Assembly: GCF_001280085.1 (NCBI RefSeq)
Contig: NZ_LGED01000200.1
Span: 136,679 to 200,678, forward strand
Length of the DNA stretch: 64,000 nt
Origin: Saccharothrix sp. NRRL B-16348
GTDB taxonomy: Bacteria; Actinomycetota; Actinomycetes; Mycobacteriales; Pseudonocardiaceae
Reading direction: 5' to 3'
The notes under the pieces are model-generated. The model saw nothing but the letters and a program-made list of their open reading frames with translations. It did not search any database and was not told where the DNA came from. Positions 36,264-44,794 of this stretch are shown in pieces; positions within the stretch are counted from its first letter, which is position 1, and each line of letters opens with the position of its first letter. The position numbers were made by a program, and so were the translations under genes.

Positions 36264-39200
36264 ATGACCTCCACCATCGACCGCAGGACAAGCCTCGACC
36301 CGATCGACGTCGCCGCTTCCACACCCATGCTGTTCCCGGTGTCGGCCCGGTCGCCGGAGTCGCTGAGCCGGAACGCGGCACGGCTCGCCGAGTGGCTCGA
36401 CGGCCCTGGTGCGACCGTCGGGCTGGACGACGTCGGCTACACGCTCGGGCGGCGGCGGGCGCACCTGTCGCAGCGGCTGACCGTGGTGGCGGCCGACCGC
36501 TCGGACGTGGTCGCCAGGCTTCGTGCCGCGGCCGACGGCGTCCTCGCCGAAGGGGTCGTCTTCGGTTCAACCACAGCCTCGGTCGAACGCGGCGCGGTCT
36601 TCGTCTTCTCGGGCCACGGTTCCCAGTGGGCCGGCATGGGCAGGGAACTGCTGGCGACCGAGCCGGCCTTCGCCGCAGTCGTCGACGAGTTGGACGAGGT
36701 GTTCCTGACGGAGTGCGGCCGGTCGTTGCGTGACCTGGTCACCGACGTCGACCTGGCGACAGCCGGGATGGCGCTGGTCCAGCCCGCCCTCTTCGCCACC
36801 CAGGTCGGCCTCACCCGCGTCTGGCAGTACTACGGGGTCGAACCGGCGGCGGTGGTAGGGCACTCGATGGGCGAGGTGGCCGCGGCGGTGGTGGCCGGTG
36901 GGCTCTCCTTGGCAGACGGTGGCAGGGTGATCTGCCGCCGCTCGGCGTTGATCGAGGAGAGGTTGACCGGCGGCGGTGCCGTCGCCCTGGTGGAACTGCC
37001 CGCGGTCAAGACACGCCGGCGCATCCGCGAGGAAGGGGTGCTCGACCTCGCGGTGCACAGCTCCACGCGCGCCTCGGTGGTGACCGGCAGGCCGGAGGAC
37101 GTCGAGCGCTTCATCGCGGACTGCGAGGCGGACGGCATCACCGCCCACTGGGTGCCCGGTGTCCGGTTCGCCGCGCACAGCAGGCAGGTCGACGCGGTCA
37201 CGGACGAACTCGTGCGCAGGCTCGACGGGATCACCGCCCGCACACCTGTTGTCCCTGTCTACGGCACCGCGCTCTCCGACGTGCGGAAGCAGCCGGTGTT
37301 CGACGGCCGGTACTGGGCCGACAACCTGCGCAACCCCGTCCGCTTCGCCCAGGCGCTGCAGACCGCGGCGGAGGACGGCTACCGCTGCTTCATCGAAGTC
37401 TCACCCCACTCTGTGGTGGGAACGTCGATCAACGACACCTTGAAGGACTCCGGCGTCAACGACAGCGTCGTACTGGGATCGCTCAAGCGCGACCAACCCG
37501 CGCGCGAGGTCCTGGCGACCAACTTGGCCTCCGCACATTGCCGTGGCGTGCGACTCGACTGGAGGGTCCTGCACGACCTCGGGAAGCTGGCCGACCTGCC
37601 CACCATGGCGTGGAACCACGTGCGCTTCGCGCCCACCCGGCCGGAGCCTGCACGTGCGAGTGATGACCGGCACCCGCTCCTGGGCCCGCACATCAAGCTG
37701 CCGGGGGCCCCTGCGCGGCACGTGTGGCAGGTGACGTTGGATCCTGCGGAGCTACCGTGGTTGACCGACCACCAGGTCCACGGCACAGCAGTTCTGCCGG
37801 GTACGGCGTACGTGGAAGCTGCGGTAGCGGCCGCCGGTGAAGCGCTGTCCGTGCGACCGGACGAGTTGGTCTTGTCCGACGTGGAGTTCCACCGGATGGC
37901 GCCGGTGTCGGGGCCTCTGACGCTGACGACGACCTTCGAGGCTGCCACCGGCCGGGTGGAGATCTGCTCGGACGGTCCGGAGGGAGCGGTCGTCCACGCC
38001 ACTGCGACCGCTGGTCGTGCCGAGCGCGGTTCCTCCGCCGAACCAGTCGATGTCGCAGCGCTGAAGGCATCCCACCCGGACCGCCTTCCGGTCGGATCCG
38101 CTTATCAGCGGTTGGTGGGCGCGGGACAGCAGCACGGACCGGCGTTCGCCGCGATGACCGAACTCTCCACCGGTGACCAGAGCACCTGCTCCGTGCTGTC
38201 ATGGCCGCAGGACCTGTCGGGTGACGCCCGGCTCTGGTTCCACCCGGCGTTCCTCGACGCGTGTCTGCACGGCCTGGCCGTCCTGCTGGCCGACGACAGC
38301 GGGCAGACGGTCCTGCCCGTGGGACTGGGATCGGTACGCCTGTGGCGGCGGCCGGCGGAACAACTCGTCTGCCGCGCCACCGTCCACCACGAGGGGGCGA
38401 CGCCGACGGGACACGTCGAGGTTTACGACCTCGACGGGAACCTGACGGCCACTGTGGACGATGTGCGTCTGCGCCACCTCGACCAGGACGACGTGCCCGT
38501 GCCCTTGGAGAACCTCCTGCACACCATCGGCTGGGTCGACTCGGACCCCGTGCGAACGACGCAGGATCCAGGCAGCTGGAGTGTCCACGGCCCGGGCGCT
38601 CTCGATGTGACGGCCGAGCTGGAGCGCGCCGGTGTGCGACACACGGTCGCGGAGGGCCCTTCGCCGGCACGGTCCACAGGCGGAGCTCACTCCGATGGTG
38701 TCCTGTTCGTCACCACGTCCCAGCCGGACAGGGAGCCCGACCCCCGGCACGCGCAGGACACCGTCCTCGCGCTGGCGGATCTCGTGCGCGAGGTTCTCGA
38801 CACCGAAGGCGGCTCCCGACGACTGATCGTCGTCATTCGCGGTACCGACCCTGTCCAGACCGCTGTCGTCGGGATGGTGCGGACTCTCCGGCACGAGCAC
38901 CCAGAGCTGCGGACCACCGTCGTGGACGCCGGCTCGGACCGAGAACTCGAGTCGTTGGCCGCGGAACTGGCCGTTACCCCGATCGAGGACGAGGTGCGGC
39001 TGCGCGGCGGCAAGCGTCAAGTCGCTCGGCTGGCGCGACTACCGCTGTCCGAGCTTCCCGAACCGACACGGCCACCGGTCCGGTCCGACGGTGCCTACGT
39101 CGTCTCGGGAGGCACCCGCGGACTGGGCCTGATCACCGCCCGGTGGCTGTCGGGCCTCGGAGCGGGAACCGTCGTCGTCTGCGGACGTGGGGAACCGGGC

Positions 39201-40208
39201 CCTGAAGCGTCGGCCGTGCTGGCGGACATGGCGGCCGCGGGTACCGCGGTCGAAGTGGTCCTGGGCGACATCGCCGAATCCGCGGACCAAGTGATAGCCG
39301 CCGCCGAACGGCACGGCCACGTCTTGCGGGGTGTCGTGCACGCGGCGGGTGTCGTCGAGGACGCCTTGCTGGAAGCGGTCGACGCCGATCTGGTGGACCG
39401 GGTGTGGCTGCCCAAGGCGACCGGGGCTCAGCGGCTGCACGCGGCCATCGGCGACCGCCCACTCGACTGGTGGCTGTCGTATTCGTCGTTCGCCTCGATG
39501 GTCGGCGCACCCGGTCAGGCCGCGTACGCGACGGCGAACGCCTACCTCGACGCGTTCGGCGGGGTGCTGCGGGAGCGGGGCGTGCCCGCGACGACCGTCA
39601 ACTGGACCCGCTGGGAGGAGACCGGAGCGGCGGTCGGCAGGGAGCTGCCGGGGCTGACCGGCCTGTCCACCAAGAGCGGCCTGGCGGTGCTGGCAGCGAT
39701 TGTGTCGCGCGACGTGCCGCAGGTCGGAGTGGCTCTGATCGACGCCGCCGGGTTCACCGCAGCCCATCCGCACATCGCTCGATCCGCGTTCTTCTCGGAG
39801 ATGGGAATCCACGACGTCGCGGAGGCGCCCGTGCCTTCCCTGCACGGACGTACCGATGGGGACAAGCGGCAAATCGTCACCGAACAGGTCGCCGTCCGGG
39901 TCGCCGCGGTGCTGGGCTACGACGTCGGTCGCATCCCACGGGACCGCCCCTTGGTGCACGTGGGCCTCGACTCCCTGACCGCTGTCAAGATCAAGAACGC
40001 GGTGTGCGCCGACTTCTCCGTCGACCTGCCGGTCGCCCGGCTGCTGGGCGGTCAGAGCATCGACGAACTGACTCAGGACGTGCTGGCCGCGATCGGCACC
40101 CAGGACGATGCCGGTACGGCGCCGAGCGCAACCGACGACGCGGCGAAGCGTGCGCGGTCGCGCACGACCCGGATGGCGCAGCGACGTGCGGCGAGGAGGC
40201 GGGCATGA
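36264..40208 (+). CDS. PKS protein: AT-DH-KR-ACP
   Basis: The 1314-residue type I PKS begins with a post-KS linker (LFPVSARSPESLSRNAARLA). An AT follows (GHSMGEVAAAVVAGG, about residue 198; FAAHS at the specificity loop, so malonyl versus methylmalonyl is unclear). The DH has HQVHGTAVLPG (about 503) and DACLH (about 665), and the KR has SGGTRGLGL and SYSSFASMVG-AAYATAN with the catalytic Ser, Tyr and Asn. An ACP (HVGLDSLTAVK, about 1232) ends the protein. VED at the LDD position suggests a B-type KR. There is no ER, so an alpha,beta-double bond is expected if the DH is active. The next gene overlaps by four bases. Confidence 0.92.
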   Translation: MTSTIDRRTSLDPIDVAASTPMLFPVSARSPESLSRNAARLAEWLDGPGATVGLDDVGYTLGRRRAHLSQRLTVVAADRSDVVARLRAAADGVLAEGVVFGSTTASVERGAVFVFSGHGSQWAGMGRELLATEPAFAAVVDELDEVFLTECGRSLRDLVTDVDLATAGMALVQPALFATQVGLTRVWQYYGVEPAAVVGHSMGEVAAAVVAGGLSLADGGRVICRRSALIEERLTGGGAVALVELPAVKTRRRIREEGVLDLAVHSSTRASVVTGRPEDVERFIADCEADGITAHWVPGVRFAAHSRQVDAVTDELVRRLDGITARTPVVPVYGTALSDVRKQPVFDGRYWADNLRNPVRFAQALQTAAEDGYRCFIEVSPHSVVGTSINDTLKDSGVNDSVVLGSLKRDQPAREVLATNLASAHCRGVRLDWRVLHDLGKLADLPTMAWNHVRFAPTRPEPARASDDRHPLLGPHIKLPGAPARHVWQVTLDPAELPWLTDHQVHGTAVLPGTAYVEAAVAAAGEALSVRPDELVLSDVEFHRMAPVSGPLTLTTTFEAATGRVEICSDGPEGAVVHATATAGRAERGSSAEPVDVAALKASHPDRLPVGSAYQRLVGAGQQHGPAFAAMTELSTGDQSTCSVLSWPQDLSGDARLWFHPAFLDACLHGLAVLLADDSGQTVLPVGLGSVRLWRRPAEQLVCRATVHHEGATPTGHVEVYDLDGNLTATVDDVRLRHLDQDDVPVPLENLLHTIGWVDSDPVRTTQDPGSWSVHGPGALDVTAELERAGVRHTVAEGPSPARSTGGAHSDGVLFVTTSQPDREPDPRHAQDTVLALADLVREVLDTEGGSRRLIVVIRGTDPVQTAVVGMVRTLRHEHPELRTTVVDAGSDRELESLAAELAVTPIEDEVRLRGGKRQVARLARLPLSELPEPTRPPVRSDGAYVVSGGTRGLGLITARWLSGLGAGTVVVCGRGEPGPEASAVLADMAAAGTAVEVVLGDIAESADQVIAAAERHGHVLRGVVHAAGVVEDALLEAVDADLVDRVWLPKATGAQRLHAAIGDRPLDWWLSYSSFASMVGAPGQAAYATANAYLDAFGGVLRERGVPATTVNWTRWEETGAAVGRELPGLTGLSTKSGLAVLAAIVSRDVPQVGVALIDAAGFTAAHPHIARSAFFSEMGIHDVAEAPVPSLHGRTDGDKRQIVTEQVAVRVAAVLGYDVGRIPRDRPLVHVGLDSLTAVKIKNAVCADFSVDLPVARLLGGQSIDELTQDVLAAIGTQDDAGTAPSATDDAAKRARSRTTRMAQRRAARRRA

Positions 40209-43200
40209 GCACGGCACCGGTGGAGGAACCGACCGAGGCCATCGCCCTGATCGGCATGGCGGGTCGTTTCCCCAAGGCGCAGGACGTCGAGGAGTACTGG
40301 GCGAACCTCGTCGCGGGGCGGGACTGCCTGGACGACCTCGACGACGACGAACTGCGCGCGAACGGCGTCCCGGACGCGGTGCTGCGCGCCCCGGGCTACG
40401 TCCGGCGGGTGGCGAGCCTGGCGGGCTACGACCGGTTCGACACCGACTTCTTCGGCTTCGCACCCGGAACCGCCGCCGCGCTCGACCCGCAACAGCGCCT
40501 GTTCCTGGAGGTCTGCTGGCACGCGCTGGAAGACGCCGCGCACATGCCGGAGAACTTCGACGGGGCGACCGGCGTGTTCGCCGCCGGGGCGTTCCCCGGT
40601 TACCTGATGCACAACCTGATGTCGCACCACGATTCCCGTCGCCTGCTGAGCGCCGGAACGTCGACCGAGCTGGTCGAGGCGCTCTCGATGGCGGACGCCA
40701 ACTTCTTCGCCACCCGGATCACGCACACGCTCGACCTCCGCGGTCCTGCGCTCACCGTGCAGACGGCCTGTTCGAGCTCTCTCGTCGCCGTCCACCTCGC
40801 CTGCCAGAGCCTGCTGTCCGGGGAATGCGACCTGGCCCTCGCCGGCGGGATGACCGTGAAGGTGCCGCACCGGGTCGGCTACGTCTACGACGTCGACTCG
40901 ATGATGTCCGCCGACGGGCGGTGCCGCCCGTTCGACGCCAGGGCGAACGGGACGGTCTTCGGCAGCGGAGGCGGCGCGGTCGTGCTCAAGCGTCTCTCGG
41001 ACGCGGTGGCCGACCGGGACAACATCCGCGCGGTCATCCGCGGCAGCGCGATCAACAACGACGGTGCGCTGAAGATGGGCTACTCCGCGCCGAGCGTTCG
41101 GATGCAGTCGGCGGTGATCGCCGAAGCCCTCCAGGTCGCAGGCGTCCGACCGGCGGATGTCGGCTACATCGAGGCACACGGCACCGGGACCGCTCTTGGC
41201 GACCCGGTGGAGATGGCCGCCCTGCGATCGGCGTTCGAAGGCGACGGCGACCCGACGCGGGTGTGCCCGGTGGGCTCGGTGAAGGGCAACATCGGCCACC
41301 TCGAAGCGGCCTCCGGCGTCGCGGGTCTGATCAAGGTCGTGTCCGCGCTCGAACACCGCTGGATCCCAGGCACCGCGCATTTCCAGGAGCCGAACCCGGA
41401 ACTGCGCATCGAGGAGTCGGCCTTCCTCGTCGCCGGGGAAGGGCGTGACTGGGAGCCGGTGAACGGGACGAGGATCGCCGGCATCACGTCCCTCGGGATG
41501 GGCGGCACGAACGCGCACATCGTGGTCGAACAAGCGCCCGATCGACCACGGCGCGGTTCCGCCAGCGGTCCGAGCACGTTGGTGGTCAGCGCCCGGACGC
41601 AGCAGGCACTGCTCGACGCCCAGGACGCCTTGGCCGACTGGCTCCGCCGATCACCCGAACTGGATCTGGCCGATGTCGAGCACACCCTCGACATCGGAAG
41701 GCTGCGATTCGGCTTCCGCCGGGCCGTCGTGGCGCAGAGCAGGCAGGAAGCCGCTGACCTGCTCGAAGTAGAGGTCGACGCGCGCGACTCCGAGGCACGC
41801 CCGACCTCGGTCGTGCTCGTGTTCCCCGACGAGGCGTCCGACGTCAACCCGGCCGTCACCGCGCTGAGCGCACACGACCCGGCGTTCGAGACCGCCTTCG
41901 AGGACTGCGTCGCCCTGTTCACGACCCGCTCCGGTGGCGCCGGCTCTCACTCCGCCACCGTGTTCGCCGCCCAGTACGCCCTCGCCCACGCGCTGCAGGA
42001 GCGCGGTGTGCGCCCTGTGGCGGTTGTCGGCGCAGGCGTAGGGGAGTACGTGGCGGCTGTGGTGGCGGGGGCGCTGTCGCTCGCCGACGCCGTGGCGCTG
42101 GTGTCGGGCGAGGCCGTCGAGGCCAAGGGTGCTCCGGCGCTGATCGACCTGCACCTCGCATCACTCCCGTCGGTGCAGGCTGATCAGGTCGTGCCCGACT
42201 GGGCAGCCCTGGGAACGTCCTCCACCTCGTGGAACGCGCTTCTCGATGGCGCAGTGGCGGATGGCTCGATCCCTCTGGTGCTCGGTGCCGCTGAAGAGCC
42301 GTTCACCCAAGAACAGTTGCAGATCAGCACGGTTGAGGACTGCGTCGTCTCGTTCCAGTGGGCACTCGCCCGGCTGTGGGAGCTCGGCGGCGAGATCGAC
42401 CCGGTGTCGGCTCACCCCGACGCAGCCCGCGTGCCGCTGCCGCAGTACCCGTTCCAACGAGGCCGACACTGGGTGGAGCCGCGCTCCGGCATGCCGGCGG
42501 CCACCCCGGAATCGGAGCCTCGGACGTCCGTGCCGGCCGATCCGCGCGAGGCGCTCACCCTGCTCTGGCGGGAGACCCTCGGGGTCGACGAAGTCGCCCC
42601 GGGCGACAGCTTCTTCAAGCTGGGCGGTGACTCGGTGATGGCGACCCGGCTGACCTCTCGTGCCCGCGCGCTCGGCATCGACATCCGGCCCAAGGACCTG
42701 TTCGACTACCCGACTTTCGATGCGCTGGCCACGCATCTGACGCCGAAGGTGAAGGCGGTGGCCGTCCCCGTCGAGCGTCCCCGGGACCGCGGCGGGGTGC
42801 CACTCACACCCACCCAGCTGTGGTTGCTCTCGGCCCCGCAAGCCGAGCGGCTGACGGTGCCGCTCGTCCACCAGCTCGGCACCGACGTCGACCAAGGTCT
42901 TGTCGAACGCGCATTGGACGCCGTCCTGCACCGGCACGGGGCGATGGAGCTGGTGGCGCGTTCCCGCCACGGGATCTGGCAACAACACCACGCGACCCAC
43001 CCCAAGGTCGATCTCCTGACCGTGCAACAGGAAGTCGACGGGCCTCCTGACATCGCGGCGTTGAGAGAGGACATGTCCAGCGGACCGGAGATCCTCCCGA
43101 TCCGCGCCGCGCTCGTCGGAACCCGCGCCGGCCGCTATCTGACGATCCTGCTGCACCGCGCCTTCGTCGATCGGGCCTCCGTCCGCGTCCTCGCCGACGA

Positions 43201-44056
43201 ACTCGCCACCGCCACCGCCCACTTGCTCGCCGGCCGTGAGGTGACCCTGCCCGAGCCCGGTTCGGAGTGGAGCGACTTCGCGTGGGACAACGTCGACCTG
43301 GTCGGGGACCAGAGCGTGCACGACGAACTCGATCACTGGATCGGCATCCTCGACCGTCATGGCGACGGGCCGGATCCGCTGATCGAGCGGCGCCTCGACG
43401 GGCTTGCGCCCGTGTCGCTGAGCCATGCCGTGTCGAACGAGGTTCACCAGGGACTCCTCGCGTTGCGCCGTCGCGAGCACGTGAGGTGGGAAGAGGTCGT
43501 GATCGCCGCAGCGGCGGCGGCTTGGCGGGGTGTGGCAGGACGTGACCAACTCGTCGTGGACGTGCTCACCATCGGCAGGCCGGCGGGGCGAGCGGGAACG
43601 GGGTTCGCGGACGCGGTCGGTCAGTTCTCGTCGGTCTACCCGGTAGCGGTCCCAGGAGCGGAGAAACCGGAGGACACCGTCCGAGCCGCGCGCGAGGCGT
43701 GGCGATCAGTCCCGCGATACGGGCAGGGCTACGGCGTGCTGCGGCATCTGCACGCCCCGACCGCGCAGGTGCTGTCGAGCCGTCCTCCGCGCGCTGTGCT
43801 GTTCGCCCCGGTTGGGCCGATCCCGAAGGCGCTCGACTCGGCGAAACAGGCGCTGAGGAGGGTGCGCCCGGACGCGGTGGACGGCTGGTCCGAGCCGCTC
43901 GGTCACCACCCTGTCGAACTGCGCTGCCACGTCTCGAACGGAGTGCTGACCCTCCAGTGGTGGTACGACCCCGGACGGTGTGACCCGGACGTGGTCCACG
44001 ACTGGAGCAGTCGAACGATGTCCGTGCTCGACGTTCTCGCGGGGGCCGTCCAGTGA
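40205..44056 (+). CDS. PKS-NRPS protein: KS - inactive AT - carrier - degenerate C
   Basis: The 1283-residue protein has a KS with TACSSS (about 189), EAHGTGTALGDP and KGNIGHLEAASG. A shortened AT follows in which the GHSxG nucleophile elbow reads GAGVGEY (about 608), so it cannot load extender. Next are a carrier (KLGGDSVMATRL, about 805) and a C-terminal condensation-like domain (LTPTQLWLLSAP). In the C domain HHxxxDG reads HRAFVDR, losing the second catalytic His. The KS could extend or transfer the chain with help from a trans AT. The terminal C-like domain may release or dock rather than make a peptide bond. Confidence 0.9.
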   Translation: MSTAPVEEPTEAIALIGMAGRFPKAQDVEEYWANLVAGRDCLDDLDDDELRANGVPDAVLRAPGYVRRVASLAGYDRFDTDFFGFAPGTAAALDPQQRLFLEVCWHALEDAAHMPENFDGATGVFAAGAFPGYLMHNLMSHHDSRRLLSAGTSTELVEALSMADANFFATRITHTLDLRGPALTVQTACSSSLVAVHLACQSLLSGECDLALAGGMTVKVPHRVGYVYDVDSMMSADGRCRPFDARANGTVFGSGGGAVVLKRLSDAVADRDNIRAVIRGSAINNDGALKMGYSAPSVRMQSAVIAEALQVAGVRPADVGYIEAHGTGTALGDPVEMAALRSAFEGDGDPTRVCPVGSVKGNIGHLEAASGVAGLIKVVSALEHRWIPGTAHFQEPNPELRIEESAFLVAGEGRDWEPVNGTRIAGITSLGMGGTNAHIVVEQAPDRPRRGSASGPSTLVVSARTQQALLDAQDALADWLRRSPELDLADVEHTLDIGRLRFGFRRAVVAQSRQEAADLLEVEVDARDSEARPTSVVLVFPDEASDVNPAVTALSAHDPAFETAFEDCVALFTTRSGGAGSHSATVFAAQYALAHALQERGVRPVAVVGAGVGEYVAAVVAGALSLADAVALVSGEAVEAKGAPALIDLHLASLPSVQADQVVPDWAALGTSSTSWNALLDGAVADGSIPLVLGAAEEPFTQEQLQISTVEDCVVSFQWALARLWELGGEIDPVSAHPDAARVPLPQYPFQRGRHWVEPRSGMPAATPESEPRTSVPADPREALTLLWRETLGVDEVAPGDSFFKLGGDSVMATRLTSRARALGIDIRPKDLFDYPTFDALATHLTPKVKAVAVPVERPRDRGGVPLTPTQLWLLSAPQAERLTVPLVHQLGTDVDQGLVERALDAVLHRHGAMELVARSRHGIWQQHHATHPKVDLLTVQQEVDGPPDIAALREDMSSGPEILPIRAALVGTRAGRYLTILLHRAFVDRASVRVLADELATATAHLLAGREVTLPEPGSEWSDFAWDNVDLVGDQSVHDELDHWIGILDRHGDGPDPLIERRLDGLAPVSLSHAVSNEVHQGLLALRRREHVRWEEVVIAAAAAAWRGVAGRDQLVVDVLTIGRPAGRAGTGFADAVGQFSSVYPVAVPGAEKPEDTVRAAREAWRSVPRYGQGYGVLRHLHAPTAQVLSSRPPRAVLFAPVGPIPKALDSAKQALRRVRPDAVDGWSEPLGHHPVELRCHVSNGVLTLQWWYDPGRCDPDVVHDWSSRTMSVLDVLAGAVQ

Positions 44057-44703
44057 CGACATCTTCCTTGCCCAACGAGCACTTGCACACCCGCTACGCC
44101 AACGCGCTGGCACGCTACTTCGACGCCATCAACGCACCCATCGAGCGGAGATGGCGGCGGGAACGGCGACGGGAGTTGCTGGCCGGGCTCGGCGGTGACG
44201 TCCTGGAGATCGGTGCGGGGACCGGCACCAACCTGGAGCACTACACAGCAGCCGACCGGCTCACCCTGGTCGAGCCGGCGCGAGCGATGCGGGAGAGGTT
44301 GGAGGGCGCCGTCGCCGCGGCGGGCCGCCCGGCCGACGTCGTCGACGCGATGGCCGAAGACCTGCCGTTCGCCGACGGCAGTTTCGACGTGGTCGTGTGC
44401 TTCCTCGTGCTGTGCAGCGTCCGTGACTTGGCCACCGCGCTCGGCGAGGCGCGGCGGGTCCTGCGCCCAGGAGGGACGTTCGTCTTCCTCGAACACGTCC
44501 GAGCGGAAGGAAGGCTCGGACGTGCACAAGATCTCGTGGACCCGGTGTGGCGACGGATCGGCGTCGGCTGCAGGCCCAACCGCCGCACGCTCGACGCGAT
44601 CCGTGAAGCGGGCTTCGTCGTGGAGTCTCCGCAGGTGATCAGGCCACCGGCCCAGATCCCGTTGGAGACGCCGGTGGCGTCCGGTCGCGCCCGCCGCGGT
44701 TGA
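44053..44703 (+). CDS. Class I SAM-dependent methyltransferase B
   Basis: The 216-residue methyltransferase is a sister of methyltransferase A. Motifs are VLEIGAGTGTNLEHY, VEPARAM, DAMAEDLPFADGSFDVVVC, LRPGGTFVFLEHVRAEGR and GCRPNRRTLDAI. Its GTG overlaps the PKS stop by four bases (GTGA), making it the last gene of the biosynthetic operon. Two related methyltransferases suggest two methylation steps or a recent duplication. The substrate is unknown. Confidence 0.85.
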   Translation: MTTSSLPNEHLHTRYANALARYFDAINAPIERRWRRERRRELLAGLGGDVLEIGAGTGTNLEHYTAADRLTLVEPARAMRERLEGAVAAAGRPADVVDAMAEDLPFADGSFDVVVCFLVLCSVRDLATALGEARRVLRPGGTFVFLEHVRAEGRLGRAQDLVDPVWRRIGVGCRPNRRTLDAIREAGFVVESPQVIRPPAQIPLETPVASGRARRG

Positions 44704-44717
44704 CCGGCTCGCACGAG

Positions 44718-44779
44718 TTGACGCCGGACTGCCGCGGCAGCAGAATAAAACGAGCGTTTGAAACCAACGATTGATTGAG
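44718..44779 (+). promoter_or_regulatory. MMPL promoter with two TetR-type operator repeats
   Basis: TTGACG (44718-44723), a 17-base spacer and CAGAAT (44741-44746) form a plausible promoter. Directly after it, AAACGAGCGTTTGAA (44748-44762) and CAACGATTGATTGAG (44765-44779) start 17 bases apart, the same motif and spacing as upstream of the TetR gene at 49309. Confidence 0.7.
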
Positions 44780-44794
44780 GCAGGTCGCGCTGCG

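Noticed and set aside
36229..36267. 12-codon frame between the LLM gene and the PKS gene as a real peptide gene
   Set aside because: It most likely only links translation of neighbouring genes; too short to support as a gene.
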